The notes beneath the pieces are model-generated. The model was given only the letters and a program-made list of their open reading frames with translations, ran no database searches and was not told the DNA's origin. From positions 1 through 34,094 of the forward strand of contig DATAWZ010000122.1 in the NCBI GenBank assembly GCA_036266975.1: a DNA stretch of 34,094 nucleotides. The letters are read 5' to 3'. Within the stretch, counting starts at the first letter, position 1; the number at the start of each line of letters is the position of its first letter. Positions 7,626 to 17,057 of the stretch are shown in pieces. The position numbers and the translations under genes are program-made. Origin of the DNA: DATAWZ01 sp036266975. Lineage in GTDB: Bacteria; Actinomycetota; Thermoleophilia; Solirubrobacterales; Solirubrobacteraceae.

Positions 7626-9332
7626 GTGCACTCCAATCCCCCCAACCAAGCGACGAGCGCGGCCTCGGCCTGCGACCGGCGGACCTTTCTGCGCCGCGGC
7701 GTGATCGCCGGCGCCGGCATGGCCGCCACGATGGGCACGACCAGCGCCGCGGCCGCCGCCGTCGCGCGCAGGGCCTCCGCGCCGCGCAAGCAACCGAACC
7801 TGTTGGTGGTCATGGTCGACCAGTTGCGCGAGACCTCGCTGCTTCCGACGTCGCTCCCGCTCGGCAGCGTCATGCCGCGCGTCGCCGCGCTCGGGCGCTC
7901 ATCGGTGCGCTTCGAGCGCCACTACACCGCGGGCAATGACTGCTCACCTGCCCGCGGCGTGCTCGTCACCGGGCTGTACTCCCATCAGACCGGCTGCCTG
8001 ATCACCGGCAAGGGCCTGCTGTCGCCAGGCCTGCCCACGTGGGGGACGATGCTGCGCGAGGTGGGCTACCAGACCAGCTGGTGGGGCAAGTGGCACCTGA
8101 ACCCCGACCCCTACGCCTCGCTCGACCAGTACGGCTTCTCCGGCGGGACCTATCCCTCGCCCAACGGCGGCCCCGGGCAGGGCACCCGCAAGGACCCGCA
8201 GATCGCCCACCAGTTCCACGAGTGGTTCACCAACTCCGCCGGGGACGAGCCCTGGTGCACGACCGTCTCCTTCGTGAACCCCCACGACATCGCGTGGTGG
8301 TGGCGGTACACGAACGAGATCCCCGCCGAGGCCACGCCCCCGACCTACGTCGACGCGATGCCGACCAACTTCGAGACCCCCGAGCAGCTCGCCGCGGCGA
8401 ACAAGCCGCAGCTCCAGCAGGCGCTGCAGGCGACGATGGCCCGCTCGTTCGGGGACGTGCCGTTCGACGGCCCGGACGCCGAGCCGATGTGGAGCGGCCT
8501 GATGAACACCTACCTGATGCTCGCCAGCTACGTCGACATCGAGGTCGGCAAAGTGCTCGATACCCTCGCGAGCCGGCCCAAGGTGGCGGCCAACACAATC
8601 GTCGTGTTCACCGCCGACCACGGCGAGTACGGCGGGGCGCATGGCATGCGCGGCAAGGGCGCCGCGGCCTACGAGGAGGCCACGCGGGTGCCGCTCTACG
8701 TCCACGATCCGCGGGGCGTGGCGACCTCTGCCGTCCAGGTGCCACGCACCCAGCTCACCTCCAGCGCGGACGTCAGCTCGATGCTGCTCACGCTCGCCAC
8801 CGGGTCGCGCAAGTGGCGGCGCGAGCCCGGCTTCTCCCATCTGGCCGCCCGCCACGACCTCGCGGCGATCTGCCGTGATCCCGGAGCGCCGGGCCGCCTG
8901 TACGCGATCCACGCCACCGACGAGGACGTCACCGAGTTCGTCTCAGACCTCACCCTGGCGAATGCGCCCCGGCACCTGATCGCTGTGCGCACCCCCTACG
9001 GCAAGCTCGCCACCTACTCGAATTGGGTGCCCGGCACGATCGAGATCGACTCCATCGGCGAGCAGCGCGAGCTGTACGACTACTCCACGCCGGCGGGCCA
9101 GCTCGAGCTCGACAACGTCGAGGGTGCGAGCTCGCTCGAGGAGCCGCTGCAGGGGGCGCTCAACTACGCCATCCGCAGCGAGCTGCGCGCCCCGCTGCCC
9201 ACGCGCCTGCAGGCGGCGCAGAACGCGGGCATCCAGAACTACCTCGCCGGCGAGGTGACCGAGGACGCGAAGGTGCAGGCCGACGAGCAGACCGGCTCGG
9301 GCAATCCCTCCGCGGCGGTCGGCGCCAGCTGA
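7626..9332 (+). CDS. Tat-exported sulfatase (formylglycine type)
   Basis: A 568-residue sulfatase of the alkaline-phosphatase superfamily. The GTG start gives a twin-arginine signal: RRTFLRRG at residues 18-25, then an alanine-rich hydrophobic stretch to about residue 46. The active-site signature is CSPAR at 106-110, so C106 should be converted to formylglycine. Metal-binding D65 (MVDQ) and D331-H332 (FTADHGEYGG) are present, as is the WGKWHL strand. It hydrolyses an unknown sulfate ester outside the membrane. No formylglycine-generating enzyme, sulfate transporter or carbohydrate gene lies nearby, so it is an orphan here and the substrate is open. No good Shine-Dalgarno is visible; the intact Tat motif supports this start. 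Confidence 0.9.
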   Translation: MHSNPPNQATSAASACDRRTFLRRGVIAGAGMAATMGTTSAAAAAVARRASAPRKQPNLLVVMVDQLRETSLLPTSLPLGSVMPRVAALGRSSVRFERHYTAGNDCSPARGVLVTGLYSHQTGCLITGKGLLSPGLPTWGTMLREVGYQTSWWGKWHLNPDPYASLDQYGFSGGTYPSPNGGPGQGTRKDPQIAHQFHEWFTNSAGDEPWCTTVSFVNPHDIAWWWRYTNEIPAEATPPTYVDAMPTNFETPEQLAAANKPQLQQALQATMARSFGDVPFDGPDAEPMWSGLMNTYLMLASYVDIEVGKVLDTLASRPKVAANTIVVFTADHGEYGGAHGMRGKGAAAYEEATRVPLYVHDPRGVATSAVQVPRTQLTSSADVSSMLLTLATGSRKWRREPGFSHLAARHDLAAICRDPGAPGRLYAIHATDEDVTEFVSDLTLANAPRHLIAVRTPYGKLATYSNWVPGTIEIDSIGEQRELYDYSTPAGQLELDNVEGASSLEEPLQGALNYAIRSELRAPLPTRLQAAQNAGIQNYLAGEVTEDAKVQADEQTGSGNPSAAVGAS

Positions 9333-9359
9333 CCCACCGGACCCCCGTGCCCGCCGCGC

Positions 9360-10091
9360 CTAGCCCGTCGCGCGCGAGAGCAGGGCGTCGAGCTTGGTCT
9401 CGATCGCCGTGAGCCGGTCCGCGGCCGTGGCCGTCGCGCGTGACGGGGTGACGGCGGCACCACGCAGCACGAGCGCGAGGATCTCGTCGGCCGCCCGGCG
9501 GTGGTCGAGCCGGCGCCTGCCGTGCAGGCGGCCGCGCAGGACATGCTCGGCGGTCCCGAAGAACGCGTCGCGGACGAGGCGCGTGGACACATCGTCGCGC
9601 AGGGTCCCGTCGGCCTTGAGGTCGTCCACGAGACGCTCGAACAGCCGGGTGACCCGCGCGTTGTTGCCTCGCAGCGCCACGCCGGTCTCGCTGTCGGTGT
9701 CCCGGAAGCCGCCCTGCCCGAAGAAGACGCCGAAGAGGTCGAAGTCCCCGTCGATCGCGCGCAGCCAGAAGCGCGCGAAGGCGACAAGTCGATCCATCGG
9801 GGACGACGGCTCATCGACCACGGCCTCCCCGCGGCGGACCAGGTCCTCGTAGTAGTCATCGACGACGGCTCTGAGCAGGCCCATCTTGCTGCCGAAGTGG
9901 AAGGCGACCGTGGGCCCGGAGACACCGGCGTCGGCGGCGACGTCGACGAGGGTCGTCTCCTCGAAGCCGTGCGCGGCGAAGCGCTCGCGCGCGGCGGCGA
10001 GGATCGCGCGGCGCGTCCGGTCGCCGCGCGTGCCGACCGCCGCGTCACCGTCGACGGCTGGCTTGTCGGGACTGCCCATCTCCCCGATCAA
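9360..10091 (-). CDS. TetR-family transcriptional regulator
   Basis: A TetR/AcrR regulator of up to 243 residues. The DNA-binding domain lies at about 25-72 (RRAILAAARERFAAHGFEE, then VAADAGVSGPTVAFHFGSK). The C-terminal ligand domain is unassigned. The start is uncertain: TTG at 10091 gives 243 residues, while ATG at 10079 gives 239 and removes only four. Only 17 bp separate the TTG from the start of the divergent acyl-CoA carboxylase gene, so its operator must overlap both promoters. It probably represses the carboxylase operon and itself in response to an acyl-CoA. Confidence 0.9.
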   Translation of the reverse strand: MIGEMGSPDKPAVDGDAAVGTRGDRTRRAILAAARERFAAHGFEETTLVDVAADAGVSGPTVAFHFGSKMGLLRAVVDDYYEDLVRRGEAVVDEPSSPMDRLVAFARFWLRAIDGDFDLFGVFFGQGGFRDTDSETGVALRGNNARVTRLFERLVDDLKADGTLRDDVSTRLVRDAFFGTAEHVLRGRLHGRRRLDHRRAADEILALVLRGAAVTPSRATATAADRLTAIETKLDALLSRATG

Positions 10092-10097
10092 TATAAT
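10092..10097 (+). promoter_or_regulatory. Consensus -10 box of the carboxylase operon
   Basis: A perfect TATAAT lies 11 nt upstream of the carboxyltransferase ATG, in an otherwise GC-rich region. This spacing leaves at most about 5 nt of leader, and no Shine-Dalgarno is present, so the mRNA is probably leaderless or nearly so. No good -35 is visible at 17 bp. The divergent TetR start lies directly beside it. Confidence 0.65.
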
Positions 10098-10108
10098 GGC
10101 GTTCAGCT

Positions 10109-11718
10109 ATGACTGTGTTTCGTTCAAGGATCGATCCGGCTTCGGACGGGTTCCGGCGCAACCGCGCGGACATGCTCGAGCTCGTTGGGCGGATGCGCGA
10201 GCTCGAGGCTCAGGCCTGCACCCGGTCGGACGCGGCGGCCGCGCGCTTCCACCGGCGCGGACAGCTGCTCCCGCGCGAGCGGCTCGCGCTGCTGCTCGAT
10301 CCGGGGGCACCGGTCCTCGAGCTAGGCAACGTCGCCGGCTATGACCCCGAGGGGAACGGGACCGTCCCCGGCGGCGGGATGATCACCCTGATCGGCTTCA
10401 TCGCCGGCACGCGCTGCCTCGTGATCGCCAACGACAGCGGGATCGACGCGGGCTCGCTCACGACGCCCGGCTCGGAGAAGCTCATCCGCGCCTGCGAGAT
10501 CGGCCTGGAGAACCGGCTGCCGGTCGTCTTCCTCGTCGAGTCGGCGGGCGGCAACCTGCTCACCTACCGCGTCGAGTTCTGGCACCGCGCCGGGCGCATG
10601 TTCGCCATGCAGGCGAAGCTGAGCGCGGCGGGCATCCCGGTCATCACCGTCCAGCACGGGTCCGGGACGGCCGGCGGCGCCTACTTCCCGGGCATGTCCG
10701 ACATCGTCATCGGCGTCAAGGGCCGCGGCTTTGCCTTCCTCGCGGGCCCGCCGCTCCTGAAGGCGGCCACGGGCGAGATCGCCGACGCCGAGGAGCTCGG
10801 CGGGATGTCGATGCACGCCCGCGTCTCCGGGCTCGTCGAGCACCTCGCCGAGGACGACGAGGATGCGCTGCGCATCTGCCGCGACGTCGTCGCCCGCCTG
10901 CGCTGGAACGCCGGGCAGCCGTCGACGGGAGGCGCCTTCGAGGACCCGGCCTACGATCCCGACGAGCTCGCGGGCGTCGTCCCCGTCGACGTGAAGAAGC
11001 CCTACGACTGCCGCGAGGTCATCGCCCGGATCGCCGACGGCTCGGACCTTCTCGAGTTCAAGCCCGACTTCGGGGCGATGACGGTCTGCGTCGAGGGGAC
11101 GGTCCTCGGCCATCCCGCCGGGTTCATCGCCAACAACGGCGCGATCGACGTCGAGGGCGCCGCGAAGGCGACCCACTTCATGCAGCGCTGCACCCAGCTC
11201 GGGGTCCCGCTGGTCTTCCTGCAGAACATCACCGGCTACATGGTCGGCGTCGCCTCCGAGCGCAGCGGGATGATCAAGAACGGCGCAAAGATGATCCAGG
11301 CCGTCGCGACGACGTCGGTCCCGAAGTTCACGCTGATCATCGGGGCGAGCTTCGGCGCCGGCAACTACGGGATGTGCGGCGCCGGCTACTGGCCGCGGCT
11401 GATCATGTGCTGGCCGAACGCGCGGCTCGGCGTGCTCGGCGCCGAGCAGGCCGCGCAGACGATGCGGATGGTCGCGGCCGAGAAAGCCGTCCGCGACGGC
11501 GAGCCGCTCGACGACGCCGCGCTGGACAAGTACGCCGCCGACATCGCCGCCTACTACGACGCGCAGGAGTCGGCGTTCGTGAGCTCGGGCCGGATGTGCG
11601 ACGACGGGCTGCTCGATCCCCGCCACAGCCGCCACATGCTCGGCTTCTCCCTGGCGATGGCGGCCGAGTCGCAGCTGACCGAGACGCATCCCCTCTCCTT
11701 CAGCGTCGCCCGCATGTG

Positions 11719-11719
<1 letters not shown>
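10109..11719 (+). CDS. Acyl-CoA carboxylase, carboxyltransferase (beta) subunit
   Basis: A 536-residue biotin-dependent carboxyltransferase with both crotonase-fold halves. The C-terminal half carries FLQNITGYMVG and GASFGAGNYGMCG, the signatures typical of the methylcrotonoyl-CoA / geranoyl-CoA carboxylase branch rather than propionyl-CoA carboxylase. The oxyanion glycine pair is visible in GSGTAGGAYFPG. It moves the carboxyl group from biotin to an acyl-CoA, forming a complex with the next gene's product. The stop and the next start overlap (TGATG). It is divergent from a TetR gene. Branched-chain or terpenoid acid breakdown is plausible, but no HMG-CoA lyase or isovaleryl-CoA dehydrogenase is adjacent, so the substrate is uncertain. 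Confidence 0.9.
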
Positions 11720-13667
<1,948 letters not shown>

Positions 13668-13671
<4 letters not shown>

Positions 13672-14074
13672 TACCCGACGACGAGCACGCTTTGCGCTCC
13701 GTGACTCGCCCTCCGATCACCGGCGGCTGCCTGTGCGGCTCCGTCCCCTACTCCGCGGCGGGCAGGCCGATCCCGTTCTCGACGATCCTGTGCAACTGCC
13801 GGGATTGTCAGCGAGCGGCCGGCACCTCACACGTGCGTCCGCGCGGCGCGCCTGACGATCACCGGCGAGCTCGCGACCTACGAGTCCAAGGGCACCCGAC
13901 AGCGATGAGGATCGTCAGCGCCGCTTCTGCCCGAACCGCGGCTCACAGATCTTCGGCATCGTCGCCGAGATCCCGGAGATCACCTGGCTGAAGGCCGGCA
14001 CACTCGACGACCACTCACACACCAGGCCCTGGATGGACATCTGGACCGGCTCCGCGCAACCGTGGACCACCCGC
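13668..14074 (+). pseudogene. GFA / Mss4-like protein, frameshifted
   Basis: Remains of a glutathione-dependent formaldehyde-activating (GFA) family protein. The first frame, from GTG 13668, carries the zinc motifs GGCLCGSV and CNCRDCQRAAGTS. The match then moves to another frame near 13835-13850 (LTITGELATYES, closed by TGA at 13906-13908), and to a third from about 13922 (RFCPNRGSQIFGIVAEI, then TWLKAGTLDD and MDIWTGSAQPW). In the usual CPNCGS the second cysteine is now arginine, so a zinc ligand is lost as well. Two frame changes plus a lost ligand argue for real decay rather than one sequencing error. Its start overlaps the carboxylase stop by GTGA. Confidence 0.85.
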
Positions 14075-14149
14075 CTCCCTCATCGTCCAGGCCTGCGGCG
14101 CGGACCGCCGGGACTCGCTCTACGGGCCACGCGGCCGCTCATCCGCGCA

Positions 14150-14702
14150 TCGACGCGCTCACGCGGACGTAGGGTCACCTGCGAGAGGAACTCGATCTTG
14201 GTCGCGAACAGCCGGCGCAACTGCTCGCCGGCGCGGGGCGGTCGAAGGCGAGCTCGGTGCCAAGCGCGTCGGGCACGGCCTCGATCACCACCGCGGAGGC
14301 GACCGGAAGGCGGCGGACCTCTCCGACGGCGAACAGCGCGGCCGCCTCCATCCCGACCGAGCGCACGTCGCTGCGGCGGTGAAGCCGCAGGTCCGCGTCC
14401 GGGGTGGCCGGCGCGCCGGGAGTCAGGAAGTGGGAGGTGCCCTCGTCGCGCACCGCGCCGGTGCGCGGCCCACCCGGCCGTCGCTCGAGTTGACCAGGAA
14501 GAGACGGCCCGGGCCGATCATGTGGTTCGGCGTGTCGCGCTCCGGCCTGGTCGACAGGTACGGCTCGAAGCGAGCGTAGGTGAAGAGCACGCTCTCGGGG
14601 ACCGGCCGGGCTCCCAGCGTGGGCGCGCCGCTGGTAAAGGAACTGGCCGGCGCCGTGGACGCCCTCGAGCTCGGACTTGTCAGGCACGCTCGGAAACGAC
14701 AC
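14150..14702 (-). pseudogene. Nucleoside phosphorylase-like gene, frameshifted
   Basis: Recognisable segments in order on the minus strand: GTG start at 14702 with SFPSVPDKSELEGVHGAGQF; after a frame change, PVPESVLFTYARFEPYL and NHMIGPGRLFLVNSSDGRVG; then back in the first frame VRDEGTSHFLTPGA and VGMEAAALFAVGE; then in another frame EQLRRLFATKIEFLSQVT. The order and the MEAAALFAV motif (the nucleoside-binding M-E-S/A region) fit the purine/uridine phosphorylase family. At least three frame changes, and a shortened stretch between TPDADL and the MEAAALFAV block, make it non-functional. The family call rests on remembered motifs. Confidence 0.65.
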
Positions 14703-14949
14703 CTCGCGAGTCCCTTTCCCGTCGCAGTCACGGCGCACTCGCCGGCGCGGACGAGCCTGGTCAATACGAGCGCGGCAGCCCCAGCCCAGCGTGTGCTCAG
14801 CGACGAATTTGAGGATCATCTCGCGCGTGATCGGGACGGTCTTGAACAGGCGCGCGAGCCCGACCATCTCGCCGTTCCCGTACTCGCAGGAGAACGCGTT
14901 GCCGCCGCGCGGCGGGCTCGTCGCTGACCGAGTCGGCATGGGAATCAGC
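14703..14949 (-). other. Unrecognised coding remnant
   Basis: Between the two pseudogenes the minus strand reads a protein-like stretch (NAFSCEYGNGEMVGLARL, FKTVPITREMILKFVAEHT) that then continues better in another frame (ALVLTRLVRAGECAVTATG) up to the phosphorylase start. I do not recognise the family. It may be the tail of the dehydrogenase remnant or part of a further lost gene. Confidence 0.4.
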
Positions 14950-15259
14950 GCGAAGTCGGGCGTCGCGACGAGCGGCGCGAACCCGCCGTCGCCGCGGTCG
15001 CACTGCGGGCAGTCCTCGCAACGCAGCCACGGATCGATGACCACGCGCGTCCCGGCCGCGAGCGGACGATCCCGCAAACTCGTGCCCGAGCGCCACCGGC
15101 ACGGCCGTGCCCAGCAGCGGACCGGCGAGGTACTCGGACAGGTCGCTGCCGCAGATCCCGCACAGGCTCACCTCGACGAGGGCTTCGCCGTCACCGGCTG
15201 GGGCGCGGGGACGCCCTCGACCCGCACATCCGGCGACCGTGAAGGCGCAGCGCCTGCAT
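14950..15259 (-). pseudogene. Zinc-dependent alcohol dehydrogenase (MDR), N-terminal remnant
   Basis: The ATG at 15259 starts MQALRLHGRR, typical of medium-chain dehydrogenases. After a frame change comes LVEVSLCGICGSDLSEYL (catalytic zinc cysteine in CGICGSD) and VPVALGHEFAG (zinc histidine and glutamate, GHE). A second frame change leads to AAGTRVVIDPWLRCEDCPQC, with structural-zinc cysteines. The Rossmann domain and C-terminus that should follow are missing, so both frameshifts and truncation are present. It is divergent from the operon beginning at 15357. Confidence 0.8.
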
Positions 15260-15356
15260 GGCCAGGCAGCCTAGTAGCCCTCGCGGGGTGCTCAGTAGGG
15301 GGGTCGGTAGGCCATACCGATGCCACCGCGCCGACTGGCCGCCTAGGATCGGCTCA

Positions 15357-16829
15357 GTGGCGAGGATCGAGTTCGTCGACCAGACCCTGCGCGACGGGCA
15401 GCAGAGCCTGTGGGGCATGCGGATGCGCGCCGGCATGGTCACGCCGGTCGCTCCGTACTTCGACCGCGGCGGCTTCAAGGCGGTCGAGGTCGGCGGCGGC
15501 GGCGGGTTCCTCGAGGTCCTGCTGCGCAACGTGCGCGACGACCCCTGGCCGGTGATCGGCCACCTGCGCGCAAGCATGCCGAACGCCCACCTGCGCGCGT
15601 CGCGACGCGCCAACGCGATGGGCAAGATGGGGCTCACCCCGCCGGCAATGCTCGAGGTGTTCAACCGCACGCTGGTGGGGCACGGGATCCAGAGCTTCTG
15701 GATCTTCGACTGCCTCTACGACATGACCACGATGGAGCGCGTCTCGCGTGAGATCGTCGCCTGCGGCGGCGAGGTCTATCCGGGGATTCAATTTGGAATA
15801 AGCCCCGTCCATACCGACGACTTCTTCGCCGACCGTTGCCGGGAGATTGCCTCGTGGGGAGTCGCGTCCGGGATCTACTTCGAAGACGCGCCGGGGATCC
15901 TCACCCCCGAGCGCGCCGACACGCTCATTCCGGCGATGATGGCCGCGGCCGGCGAGACCAAGCTCGAGATGCACGGCCACAACACGGTCGGGCTCGCCAA
16001 CCTGAATTACCTGAAGGCCGTCGAGCACGGGATCACCACCGTGCACACGTGCAGCCGCCCGCTGGCCAACGGCCCGTCGCTCCCCTCGACCGAGATGATG
16101 GTCCACAACCTGCGCGTCCACGGCCACGAGCCGGCGATCGACGAATCGGTGCTCGACCCGATCGCCGAGCACTTCTACCGCGTCGCCGACCAGGAGGGAT
16201 GGGCGGTCGGCGAGCCGGTCGAGTACGACGCCGCGCTCTACCTGCACCAGCTCCCCGGCGGCATGATGGGCACGCTGCGCGCCCAGCTCGCCCAGCACGG
16301 GATGGAGGACCAGCTCGGAGCCGTGCTCGACGAGGTGCCCCAAATCCGCGCCGAGCTCGGGCACCCGATCTCGGCGACCCCGTTCGCCCAGCTGATCGGC
16401 GTGCAGGCCGTGCTCAACGTCACGACCGGCGAGCGCTACAGCGTCGTGCCCGACGAGATGGTCATGTTCGTGCTCGGCCACTACGGCGAGCCGCCGGGGA
16501 AGCTGAGCCCCGAGCTCGTCGACCGCGTGCGCAACAGCGAACGCGGACGCGAGCTCGCCGGATGGGAGCTCGAGACGCCGACCCTCGACGAGCTGCGCCT
16601 GCGCCACGGCAGCGCCTCGCTCAGCGACGAGGAGCTGATCGTGCGCTACCTCGCCGCGCCGGAGGACATCCAGGCCACGCGGGCGCTCGGCCCGCTGCGC
16701 ACGACGTACACGTTCACCTCGCGCGCGACGGCGCCCGGCCTGGTCGACCAGGTGATGGCGCTCACGCGCACCCGCGCCGTGGACGTGCAGCTCCCCGACC
16801 TGTCGGTGAGCCTGAGGCGGACGGGCTGA
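15357..16829 (+). CDS. HMGL/PYC_OADA-type carboxyltransferase-like protein
   Basis: A 490-residue protein related to oxaloacetate decarboxylase alpha and pyruvate carboxylase carboxyltransferase domains. Residues 1-270 are the TIM barrel (VDQTLRDGQQSLWGMRMR; metal histidines 206 and 208 in EMHGHNTVGLAN). Residues about 290-490 are the conserved carboxylase helical domain (QLPGGMMGTLRAQL). The active-site lysine normally in a KDMAG-like motif, carbamylated as metal ligand, is replaced: the segment reads YFEDAPGILTP, with E176 there. No biotinyl domain is attached. The GTG at 15357 starts the conserved domain; sequence upstream to 15258 in the same frame is not conserved-looking. It heads the catabolic operon and overlaps the next fragment by one base. 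It may be a biotin-independent lyase or work with the biotin protein of another complex. Confidence 0.85.
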   Translation: MARIEFVDQTLRDGQQSLWGMRMRAGMVTPVAPYFDRGGFKAVEVGGGGGFLEVLLRNVRDDPWPVIGHLRASMPNAHLRASRRANAMGKMGLTPPAMLEVFNRTLVGHGIQSFWIFDCLYDMTTMERVSREIVACGGEVYPGIQFGISPVHTDDFFADRCREIASWGVASGIYFEDAPGILTPERADTLIPAMMAAAGETKLEMHGHNTVGLANLNYLKAVEHGITTVHTCSRPLANGPSLPSTEMMVHNLRVHGHEPAIDESVLDPIAEHFYRVADQEGWAVGEPVEYDAALYLHQLPGGMMGTLRAQLAQHGMEDQLGAVLDEVPQIRAELGHPISATPFAQLIGVQAVLNVTTGERYSVVPDEMVMFVLGHYGEPPGKLSPELVDRVRNSERGRELAGWELETPTLDELRLRHGSASLSDEELIVRYLAAPEDIQATRALGPLRTTYTFTSRATAPGLVDQVMALTRTRAVDVQLPDLSVSLRRTG

Positions 16830-16996
16830 TGGGCGTCCGGGCACTGCTCGCGCTCCAGGACGGGACCGTCGCGATCGGCGTGCTCGAGGATTCCGATCTG
16901 CACGTCGGCGAGATGACCGTCGACGTCGAGTACTCGACGGTCAACTACAAGGACGGGCTCGCGCTCGGAGGTGAGATCCGCTGGCGGATCGGCTGA
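16829..16996 (+). pseudogene. Truncated acrylyl-CoA reductase/YhdH-type MDR, N-terminus only
   Basis: A 55-residue frame starting MGVRALLALQDG and containing VDVEYSTVNYKDGLAL, the N-terminal signature of YhdH/AcuI quinone-oxidoreductase-like enzymes, which are usually about 330 residues. The match stops at about residue 48 and the frame closes seven residues later. The Rossmann and catalytic parts are gone, and the molybdenum hydroxylase gene follows within 62 bp. The start overlaps the upstream stop by one base. This looks like an internal deletion that joined the upstream gene closely to the hydroxylase genes. Confidence 0.75.
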
Positions 16997-17057
16997 CCGC
17001 GGCATCGATCGAGGACAGATCGCCCAGATCGCCCGCAAACGGGTAGAAACCGCACAG

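Noticed and set aside
14033..14812. A 259-codon plus-strand frame through the decay zone
   Set aside because: Its first residues are the tail of the GFA remnant; the rest is arginine-rich and antisense to the phosphorylase remnant.
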